From Trichoplusia ni (taxonomy: Eukaryota; Arthropoda; Insecta; Lepidoptera; Noctuidae): DNA of 64,000 nucleotides. Below are positions 56,120 through 64,000 of the stretch, in pieces. The notes beneath the pieces were generated by a model. That model did not search any database. It saw nothing but the letters and a program-made list of their open reading frames with translations, and had not been told where the DNA came from. Every line of letters starts with the position of its first letter. Within the stretch, counting starts at the first letter, position 1. The translations under genes and the position numbers were made by a program. The DNA lies in NCBI RefSeq assembly GCF_003590095.1, contig NC_039478.1, positions 18,104,001-18,168,000 on the forward strand, in the 5' to 3' direction.

Positions 56120-56404
56120 ATGGACCTATATGGGCAACGAATTGTGATGATGTTTGCTGTAAGAATTGTTTTTCATATGGACTTGTATGCATAAGGTGCA
56201 GGTTCGATCCCAACGCAGGCAAAGTACCTACCGTTGAAACTTTTTCAACGTTGACTACGGTGAAGGAAAACGTGGTGAGGGAACCTGGGTTCCAAATATT
56301 GGAATCTGAAATTGCTAGCCTTCAGACAGCTAGGGTAGTGGTCAATGCTCAAACCTTCCCTATATGGGAAGAGGCCTGTGCCCAGCAGTGGGACGTATAC
56401 CCAT
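56120..56404 (+). mobile_element. SINE-like element ending in GCCCAGCAGTGGGACGT
   Basis: A B-box GGTTCGATCCC at 56211-56221 is followed by CAACGCAGGC, then GTGAAGGAAAACGTGGTGAG and ATATTGGAATCTGAAATTGC. The 3' end is AGGCCTGTGCCCAGCAGTGG GACGTATA. The tRNA-like promoter plus conserved tail fit a pol III-transcribed non-autonomous retroelement. The A-box and 5' end are not clear. A 97-codon open frame across it is incidental. Confidence 0.6.
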
Positions 56405-56795
56405 AGATCTGAATAGTGCAGAAGAGGTAGGCAAAAAGAGGCCTATACCCAGATGGACTTACGTACGTGACTTAGTATTCATTTAGAAACGTTATTTTGG
56501 AACATTTAAAACGTTATATCGTTATATATTAATCTTGTTAATCTTCATACGGAAGATTTTTGCATTTGTAAAGAAAGTCAGAAAGATATTGAAATAAACA
56601 AAATATAATTTGTCATCACATCTTTGTATGGAGTTTTTCAATCTTATATTGAGAAAAAAAAAATATAATTATGATGACTTGAAATCTTTTTACATTTATT
56701 CGAAAATCAACCGGTTTTGAAAACTGTTACTTTACTGTTACTCTGAAAGACATACATCTTATTCAATTATAATGATCATTGGTTCAATGGCTGTA
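56405..56795. other. AT-rich stretch, nothing recognised
   Basis: Begins with a short echo of the element tail (GAGGCCTATACCCAGATGG). No gene. Confidence 0.4.
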
Positions 56796-57030
56796 TAAAA
56801 CAACAGTCGAGTGCGAGTCGGTCTCGCGACACTGAAATTTCTGAAGAAATAGGGCAAAGATGAAGACAGGTTGGGTGACAAATTTATGACCGTAACGACT
56901 GATGCTTAACCTCGAACTTTATTTTTAGCATTTGTTGTTATATTATAGTTACATAAATACATCATCTGGTGGTAGGTGGACAGACAGGCGGACAAATGGA
57001 CGGTTTCGCCTTTAGAAAGGGATGGTACTC
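56796..57030 (+). repeat. Degenerate GTGCGAGTCGG-family copy
   Basis: AACAGTCGAGTGCGAGTCGG and TCTCGCGACACTG open it. GGACAGACAGGCGGACAAAT and GGACGGTTTCG mark the remains of the tetranucleotide tract near the end. Confidence 0.55.
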
Positions 57031-57057
57031 AAATATTTTCGCTTTTATATCTATCCA

Positions 57058-57166
57058 TTTAATGACGTGTGTTTATCGGGATAGCTTGACTAGTTTCAAA
57101 CCTCGGAGTCTTTAGTCATAAGGTGACGCGAGTCGAAATTCACGTGATTAAACCGTTATTAAATAA
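57058..57166. repeat. Diverged copy of the TCGGGATAGCTCGACT repeat
   Basis: TTTATCGGGATAGCTTGACT at the left and GATTAAACCGTTATTAAATA at the right match the two ends of the 41407 family, the latter in reverse, with GACGCGAGTCGAAATTCACG between. Confidence 0.45.
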
Positions 57167-57485
57167 AAATTATAAATCAGCTCACGAAGTCTCTCTTTTA
57201 CCAAAAAATTACATAATATTACATTTGAAGATTTAAAAATGTCTTAATTTATTACTAAACAGTAGTTTTTATGTGAGAACCGAAATTCGTTTGGAACGGA
57301 ATGCGCGGAATATTCCAAAACGTTAAGCTTTTTTAATAACTTGTTGCGGTTTTACGAATTCTAATATGAGATGATCCGACGATGTTCTTGATTAGATGAT
57401 ATCTCCACTCATTTCAATATATATGTAGTTATATATACATGTATCCTTCGACATGGAACTTCGATATTTATTGGTAAAATTGCTA
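57167..57485. other. AT-rich spacer
   Basis: Nothing recognised. Confidence 0.4.
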
Positions 57486-57670
57486 CCATAGTAATATTAT
57501 AGATGCGAAAGTATGTGCTTATGTTTGCATGTGTGTATGTTTGTTACCTCCGAACGCAGTAACGGCGGGCCCGACTTCGATGATATTTGGAAGGGAGATA
57601 GCTGACACCTTGGATTCAGATTAATGCAAATACACTTTACATCCAGGCGCGCGAAGCCACGAGCAATAAT
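57486..57670 (+). mobile_element. Degenerate Helitron-like element
   Basis: ATAGTAATATTATAGATGCG, CGATGATATTTGGAAGGGAG, GCTGACACCTTGGATTCAGA and GCGCGCGAAGCCACGAGCA correspond to start, middle and end of the 27673-type family. The terminal CTAG is lost. Confidence 0.55.
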
Positions 57671-59185
57671 TTTTAAGATAAAAAGTATTTAACAGAAAAA
57701 CAATTTTAGAAGCAAGACGGTAGGTACAATGCACAGCATAGAGCGAAATCTCGCTGGTCATACGGCCATTTGCAAAGGTGTTCTAACCCGATAACTTCAT
57801 TTTTTTTTATAAAAAAAAGTATGTAGGACTAAGAAAACTACAAACGTATATATATAACAGCAAGCAGTTACGTCAATACAAAAATAGAACAACTAAGAAC
57901 ACGTTTCGTTTCATCTTCAATAATTGGCAAATTGGCGGCAGATCTGCATACAAATTAGTTTTAAACAACCTAACACCAATTGGAGATTCGATGCACAAAA
58001 TTGCATTTAAATACTAGTTTTCTGAAATAATGCCTCAGAATTTCGATCGTTGGTGAGGTGTAAGTTTTAGGTAGCTTTTAAGTTTTGCTATTTTTACCCA
58101 TTGCTTTTTAAATTAGGATTTAGGAAAAAAAATATTAAAAACTAAAATACAACATGGGTATGACATTAAGGGTCAATCATATCATCCATCACTTATTAAG
58201 TGATTTAATTGCAATTAACTTAGTTTATCGCTGTGAAAAGCAGTTATGCTCAAAAAAGTTCTTCCCTAGTTGCGCCACAGCATTTTGCCTTCCAACTTTC
58301 TCATGCATTTTGAGTCAGCTACCGTTTTTAAGTGATCGGTCCATCAAAATAATATCTACTTAATAATGCTGTATCGAAGTCGTACCACGAGTTCATAGCT
58401 ACGTTTCGATTAGAACTTTTACTTATACGGATGAACGGAAGAACGGAAGACGAAGCAGTCGACCTTTAGCTTATTACAAAAACCAAGAATATAAATTATA
58501 AAACGGTCTTCCATATTAAAGGATTAACCGATGCAGGGTCGTTATAACCAGTAAAGATTGTTACGAAGTAATTATGCATACCGCGGTGGGTCTAAAAAAC
58601 GTATTGGCTAGACCGAAGGACCTAGCGTGACTACTATAGTTTCCGGTTTGCTAATCCGCATGATAATCGCACTATTCCTGGGGCTACCACCTGTTTAAAA
58701 ATAACTCTAAGTAAAGTTAACACTGTGTGAGTGAGACGCCGCTTTACGGTATGTATCGCGATGTTTCGCTTACACAATACCGACAGTTTTTTTTTAATGG
58801 AAGGAGGATTTTAGCATATTCATTTCATAGTCTGCGGCGTCCCGACAATTGTAAAGGTCACCTCCATCGAAGTTTTTATTATCGATTTTTCAATATTGAA
58901 TGCTATTTGTGAAAAAATTGTTAAACAATTTTGCGTGTATGAAATTCTATTCTTGTTAATTATATGCCATTCTATTTTGAAACTTCGATTGGTGTTTGTT
59001 TTTTAGTCGTTGTAAGCTTGTTATAGTAAAAGGTCAGATTATTGATATTTAGACAGGCTCGCGTGTGGTGTGAGGTCCTTTGACAGGGCTGGAGGTTCAT
59101 TTATTTTGTACAGGGTACTTCAAAATGAATGAAATCTTCATTTTTAAAGTAATTTTTTCACAGATTATTTACTAAATCGCTTAAG
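57671..59185. other. Stretch without recognised gene
   Basis: TTTTTTTTATAAAAAAAA near 57802-57819 is a simple palindrome. Open frames of 61-69 codons (58154, 58727) are unrecognised. Confidence 0.4.
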
Positions 59186-59217
59186 TTTTTTCGTCACGAA
59201 CCTGCGTGACGAAAAAA
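59186..59217. repeat. Perfect 13-bp hairpin
   Basis: TTTTTTCGTCACG (59186-59198) pairs perfectly with CGTGACGAAAAAA (59205-59217) around the loop AACCTG. On either strand a GC-containing stem is bordered by an A- or T-run. Confidence 0.7.
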
Positions 59218-59721
59218 CAAACAATTGATCAGAAGAATTAATTTATCTATATATCAAATGTTTACACAAAAACTACATACATATGTATCACACTCAGCTG
59301 TCAACCAATTTTTTATCATTACCAGATCTTAAATCAGAACTTTTTATTCCGTACTACGCAGTTACTCGGAACCTCCCGAGAGAGACAAAAATATCTACCT
59401 ATATAGCTCCATCCCTCCCTACATCATGAATAAAAAGGTATGGAGCGGTTTTTTTCTCCTTACCCGGAACTGACCTGTCGTAATGGTGATTAAGAGAAAC
59501 AGAGGTCCTTACCCTACTGGGTGCGTCTAATTATAATGAGATGTTATCACTGACAGTATCAGTAACACATGAATGGCTTCGGGAGGCTGTGACAACCTGT
59601 AGTCTGTGATGGGATCTTATATGGGATATTGTTTGGAGATGAAGAGAAAGTTGTCATTGATTTGGAATTATTATGTTATTTGAGTCTTTTGCAGGGTTAC
59701 ATGAATATATATTATCACCTG
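59218..59721. other. AT-rich stretch, nothing recognised
   Basis: TTCCGTACTACGCAGTTACT around 59347 is not assigned to any family. No gene. Confidence 0.4.
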
Positions 59722-59852
59722 CCTATATACGTCCTAAGGCTGGGCGCATGCCTCTTCCAGTGTAATTTCTTACATTGGGTTGGCATTGATCACCACGGTA
59801 GCTTAATGCGAAGTGGCGGCAAATTAGGAATCCAGGTTTCTTCGAAACCCTA
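59722..59852 (-). repeat. Arm of the GCCCAGCAGTGGG family, minus orientation
   Basis: TACGTCCTAAGGCTGGGCGC, ATGCCTCTTCC and GCATTGATCACCACGGTAGC match the left arm of the foldback element at 20161. Confidence 0.5.
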
Positions 59853-59861
59853 TCACTAGAG

Positions 59862-59925
59862 TGTCGCTGTTTGACACCAGGCTGTATCTCATGTACTGCG
59901 ATACGTATACTTAGACTTAAAATTC
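59862..59925 (-). repeat. Short GTGCGAGTCGG-family fragment
   Basis: TTTGACACCAGGCTGTATCT and CATGTACTGCGATACG match the family middle in reverse, abutting the preceding repeat arm. Confidence 0.45.
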
Positions 59926-60300
59926 AAACTAGTATTTCTATGTAATTTCGTTTGTGTATAAGTATGACAAGTGTCGTGACGTTTCAAAAAGGATTAATTT
60001 AAACATTCGAGTGACGACAATTATAGTTAAAACTGGCATATTTCATTTACCTATAGTATCTTCACCAAAAATCCGACTCGTGTCAGTAAAGTGTAAACCA
60101 CAAGAACATTACGAGAAAATTCACACAAATCTATTATCCAATTAAATCATCTTCAAAAAACTACTTTTGTCATTTTAGCCTCATTACCAAACAATTTTCA
60201 TTCACAAATTTTCTAACGAGTACAGTAGGCCACTTATAATGGGTTCACAAGAAAGAACATAGAAAACAGGCAAAATTTATTTTGAGACAAAAAAATATAA
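59926..60300. other. AT-rich stretch, nothing recognised
   Basis: A 63-codon open frame (59954-60145) is unrecognised. Confidence 0.4.
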
Positions 60301-60374
60301 TAATAACATAAAAATGAACTTCCTGTGCTGACTGTACTGTGTACACGCGCTCTGCCCGACTGGTCACTGGTCAG
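60301..60374 (+). other. Candidate plus-strand non-coding exon end with strong donor
   Basis: GACTGGTCACTGGTCAG|GTGAGTAACG is a near-perfect donor with GT at 60375-60376. The preceding 50 bp (GTACACGCGCTCTGCCCGAC) are GC-richer than the flanks, and a TATAATAATAA lies about 80 bp upstream. The only ATG opens just four codons, so it would be an untranslated exon. Confidence 0.2.
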
Positions 60375-60376
60375 GT

Positions 60377-60998
60377 GAGTAACGTCAGCAAATTCATTTT
60401 AATACATTAACCTTTGTGTTTTTTTTTGCTTGTGTTGTGGTTGTTTATTTTACGAATGTAAATGGTTAAATTTATAGATATTGGCAACAAAAATTATGTC
60501 GAACTATTTTTTAATTGTTAACACTTTCAACGCCTTTTTTTTTGTAACTTGTTACACGTATTGTCATCTAAAAGGTAACCTTTATTTTAACAAAAAAAAA
60601 ATGGTGGATAGTCTAATCACCAATAGACAGAGCTGCAAAATAACAGATTCAAAAACTATTCCCCCAAAATCTGCATAAAACAAAACACTATAAAAATAAC
60701 CTCAAACTCATCTCAACAATACCTGTTTTGCTGCCACTACAGTCGGCACGTCTCAGACTCACAGGCAGCGTAATGAATATATACTTTTTGCGCTTTTTTC
60801 TCTGTCTGTACCCAGTATGAGTGAGCTTTTTATCACCCCCCCCCCCCCTCAGCTCATCAGTACTCACACGTAAGTACACAACAGTATATTACGTGGTCAA
60901 TGTGAGATTTATTTTTTAATTATTGATTAATGTGTATGGTAATAAGGTAGTCCGTAATTAGATAGTTGGTACGTGTAGGTAAGTTGTTATATCTTTTA
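60377..60998. other. AT-rich stretch with a 13-C homopolymer
   Basis: (C)13 at 60836-60848 is a rare homopolymer in such DNA and a likely site of length variation. No gene. Confidence 0.45.
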
Positions 60999-61205
60999 CT
61001 AGCTGTTGCCCGCGACTTCGTCCCCGTGGGTAGAAGATATAAGTTATGATTTATACCTGCCCTATTTTTTTTTTACATTTTCCTTTGTGCCTTTGCTCCT
61101 ATTAGTCGCAGCGTGATGGTTTATAGCCTGAAACCTTTCTCGATTAATGGTCTATTTAACACAAAAACAAACAAACTCTTCAGCTTTATATATTAGTATA
61201 GATAA
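60999..61205 (-). mobile_element. Helitron-like element with internal deletion, minus orientation
   Basis: CTAGCTGTTGCCCGCGACTT, CCCGTGGGTAGAAGATATAA, GCTCCTATTAGTCGCAGCGT and ACAAACAAACTCTTCAGC follow the order of the 13554 family in reverse. About 50 bp present in the copy at 27060 (the segment around CCAGTAGTTCCTGAGATTAG) is missing. The terminal GC motif and CTAG are intact. Confidence 0.7.
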
Positions 61206-61261
61206 TGTTTTATTGTATGAAGTTTTTTATTGGATTCCTTGTGACGCGGGGATTTTTTAAA

Positions 61262-61345
61262 CATTCTAGTCTCAGAACAAGCATTCGTGGATCACTCAAA
61301 AGCTAACTCATACCCACGACAAGTGCGCACAGTGGGTTCGGCGTT
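61262..61345 (-). repeat. Fragment of the tRNA-like SINE family
   Basis: CTCAGAACAAGCATTCGTGG, ATCACTCAAAAGC and GCGCACAGTGGGTTCGGCG match family landmarks. The B-box segment is deleted. Confidence 0.45.
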
Positions 61346-61549
61346 ACTACATAATTAAATTAATCCTGACCTGACTGATCAAGGATAATAGTATCGACCG
61401 GTTTTTTGAACAAAACTTCCACAATAGTTACATAACATCAAAGACACAAATTCCCCAGGTATCACGTAACACAATTTTATGAGCATTTCATAAAAAGTAT
61501 GCCACTAACTTGTTTAATGACCGAAAAATCGATTGGCGATGAAATAAGC

Positions 61550-61563
61550 ATTGCCATGGCAAC
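61550..61563. promoter_or_regulatory. RFX X-box-like palindrome
   Basis: ATTGCCATGGCAAC is one base from the X-box half-site pair GTTGCC/GGCAAC, with a perfect inner 12-bp palindrome (61551-61562). RFX factors bind such sites. No adjacent gene is visible to regulate. Confidence 0.3.
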
Positions 61564-63400
61564 AGAGTTGGATCAAATAATTGCCGGCCGATGTCCGGAT
61601 TCCGTATCCATCGGTACTGGCAGAATCCACTTTATTTTTATATTCAACTGCATGCATTCCACCGCCTTTGACTCAAGTCTAGAGCAAAAAATCAACCCGT
61701 AAAAACATAGCTTTCTCTGTCTTTTCTTCGGCGTGTGAAAGAGATGGCTGTAGTTTTGTTGTCCAACCTGGCCATTTTGCATCATTTGAGCATGGTGTGA
61801 ATTTGAAATACCGTTCGGCGGTATCGAAAGCACTTTTTACCGATTGTCATGCATTAATTAGAATAAATGATTCAAGTGATAAAATATTATAGAATATAAG
61901 TTTATGTCCGGGTGCTAACGCGGCTAATAGCTGCAAAGCTATTAATTAGTTGGTATATTCAATTCTATTAAACCAAAGTTTAAAAAAGTTTTGCTCTAAG
62001 ACAATTATTTTCCGACATATACTATCCAACCTCAACCTTTATCTAAAGAAATTGTTTAAAGACGTCTTGCTAGGATACAATACGTTCTATTTAATGTTTT
62101 AAAATGATATTATACAAATGCTTAGTGTTTACTTCTAATTAGGTCACAAACTTAGAAGATAGATGCAACCAGTCTCAAAACTGTTTAAATAGACCGACTA
62201 GTCATATAGTACAAGAACTTGGTATAGAATCATCAAATATAATTTAAAATGGTTCTACTGTAAACTCGTGTCTTGCCGCGACACTACACAGCCAATGAAC
62301 AAGATTGATCGCTTCCTAAAGCTCTCTCGACAGCTGACTCAAACTATCAAACTGAGAATAGAAAGTTTTTTGGCAAGCATTACGCTACACTATAAACGTT
62401 CAACTGAATGATTTCCAAAAACTCCTTAACCAGAAATAGAAACAGAGCCACTGAAAAGGAATATGTAAGAAGGTGCACTTACAAAAAAGATGTTGAATAT
62501 TTGTACTCAAGTAGATGATTAAATAAAATGACTCGTATTAAATTTAATGTAAAGTGGAAGCAATTGAATATTTTTTTCAGAAATTAAACTTATTTTGTCT
62601 AAATCGAACCAGCAGTTTATAAGATCAGCAGGAATTATTTCTGCCACCGGTCATAGGGCAAATAACATAACAAAAACTTTACTAACTACTTTACTTAACG
62701 TTTAATAATAAAAACAGTCAAGTTCGAATCGTACAGTACTAACAGGCTAAAAAGAACTACCTGTAACAAACATAGTGCCCGGTAACAAACCGTTTTCGTT
62801 TTTACGCTTTGGGTACAAAGCCCTATTAACCACTACAACACGTCACAAACACTTATATGTACTGTGTATTATGATGATCTAACGAAAACCCTACACACAA
62901 AAATACCGGTATCCTTCATTCAATTATAATTATCAATTGATCACTGTCCTCTGTATAGAATGTTGCCGCTCAATTGCAAGCGCTCTATAAATGCTAAGAT
63001 GATGCATCGTATGTTTACTCTACACGTTTTTATACGAGCCTTATGATTCACACTGCACTTGTAAACATTATTTTATTAGCATATAGAAGGTAAATGATTG
63101 AAGTAAAAATATTTGTTTTGGTTTTCCCAATAAAGTTACTACGCGTAAGGAAAAAACATTACTTTCATGTAGAATAATAATTGATCGAAATTGTTAAATA
63201 AATATTGAATACTAGCTAATCAGATTAGAAGCCTTTTTTACTAACCTGTTTCACTTTAAATACAAATTCACATATGTAGGTATATACATATTTTGCATAG
63301 TTTATGTAGAGTCTGACTTAACCTAAAGAAATCCTCATTCTTTTTTCTTCTCTGTTTTCCTTTACCAAGCAAGTGCAAAATTACTCAGTAATTGACGGTT
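61564..63400. other. Stretch without recognised gene
   Basis: TAATAGCT-GCAA-AGCTATTA (61925-61944) is a perfect 8-bp hairpin. A minus-strand poly(A) signal AATAAA lies at 63077-63072, about 330 bp past the stop codon of the candidate exon. No other feature was recognised. Confidence 0.4.
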
Positions 63401-63570
63401 TCAACGGCCATAGAGTTTGGTAACAACATTTTCAAGGACGGTACCAGCTTGACCTACTGCAGTGCCTGTATAATGGTCTCCTGAAGATGAGATCAGAGTG
63501 AGGAGCAAGTGGTGAGTTCCTTCACCTATGAAACCGTGGGTGGTGGCCACCACTGACTGTGGCGACTTGT
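63401..63570 (-). CDS. Putative 3'-terminal coding exon of an unidentified minus-strand gene
   Basis: Read on the minus strand, the segment is GC-richer than its surroundings and open up to a TGA at 63403-63401. The upstream side has AG dinucleotides in GGCAG|TAGCAG|ACAAG that could serve as acceptor (exon start at 63570 or about 63578), though the pyrimidine tract is weak. The frame is closed further upstream by TAA, so it must be spliced or start at a non-ATG codon. The about 57 residues end VLENVVTKLYGR and include the Leu/Ile/Ser-rich stretch HHLLLTLISSSG and a Gly/Thr/Val-rich part GTAVGQAGTV. Codon use looks more coding-like than anywhere else in the window. I do not recognise the family. 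The remaining exons would lie to the right of the window. A gene fragment or retrocopy is the alternative. Confidence 0.35.
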
Positions 63571-63583
63571 CTGCTACTGCCAA

Positions 63584-64000
63584 ATCGTTTTATGATCTGA
63601 TTCTTGGTTAGTTTGTGTATTTTTGTACTGCTGTAGAGTGCAAATGTTATGTGCGTTAGTTTTCGGGGAACAAAAGTTTACAATGACTATTATTGGTAAT
63701 GAAGTGTCATTTTTATTAATAGTTGTTTGAATGAACAATTATAGTAGGAATATTAGTTTTCACTTTATATCCTAGGTGCTGATAAAACATTGTTTATTTA
63801 AAAATGCAGCATCTTTAAGTATCAATCAAGGCTGCAAGTTTACACTAACATATATTAAGGGAGTTCCCCTAAAATTTAACGTTAATATTATCAGTATTAT
63901 GATTACTGTTTCTGGCTTAGTTTGTAAATTGTCAGCAATATTTGTGTTTGCACTTTGTTGAAGTATTTCTAATGATGAGAAGATATTTTTTTGCTATTGG
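63584..64000. other. Right edge, AT-rich
   Basis: A 61-codon plus-strand open frame (63776-63961) shows no recognisable product. If the candidate exon is real, this stretch would be intron. Confidence 0.35.

Noticed and set aside
56113..56406. 97-codon frame on the plus strand
   Set aside because: It is entirely inside the SINE-like element, whose conserved features are non-coding.

Overview
This window looks like non-coding nuclear DNA from a lepidopteran insect (moth or butterfly). The evidence is an AT-rich background with no long open reading frame, together with several interspersed repeats I know from Lepidoptera: Helitron-like elements ending in a GC hairpin plus CTAGT, a repeat with the core GTGCGAGTCGGACTCGCGCA and CGGACGGA-type tandem units, a tRNA-derived SINE with a GACCTCCGTGGTCGAG head, and elements ending in GCCCAGCAGTGGGACGT. 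The repeat spectrum is compatible with a noctuid-like moth, but the species cannot be fixed from this.

No complete protein-coding gene could be recognised. The longest open frame is about 120 codons and none shows a known domain. The window is best read as intergenic DNA and/or large introns. The best coding candidate is a short GC-rich stretch on the minus strand near the right end (63401-63570), which reads like a 3'-terminal exon. Weaker exon candidates rest on strong splice-donor sequences: minus strand near 63-261 and 15420, plus strand near 33575-33604, 26728 and 60374. Several 80-200 bp GC-rich islands (for example 9320-9510, 28837-28945, 29334-29443, 50650-50745, 52131-52165, 52690-52850, 54005-54085) stand out from the AT-rich background and may be promoters, conserved regulatory elements or unrecognised repeats.

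Layout: 1-6.1 kb holds a possible minus-strand exon, a Helitron copy and old repeat remnants. 6.1-6.4 kb is a promoter-like block. 6.4-13.5 kb is mostly plain AT-rich DNA with paired CRE palindromes and a GC island. 13.5-20.5 kb is repeat-dense (Helitrons, SINE-like sequence, two inverted copies of the GTGCGAGTCGG family, a foldback element). 20.5-29.5 kb has a TTAA-flanked MITE, promoter-like blocks near 24.3 and 26.4 kb, more Helitrons and an unusual GTAGC-rich cluster. 29.5-43 kb carries hairpins, a MITE, the best GTGCGAGTCGG element with an internal duplication, a second TTAA-MITE and an almost complete SINE. 43-56 kb is sparse apart from GC-rich islands. 56-64 kb has SINE, foldback and Helitron remnants and the candidate terminal exon.

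Nothing here forms an operon, CRISPR array, rRNA, viral genome or obvious novel system. Family names for the repeats come from recognition of their sequence patterns, not from a database search.
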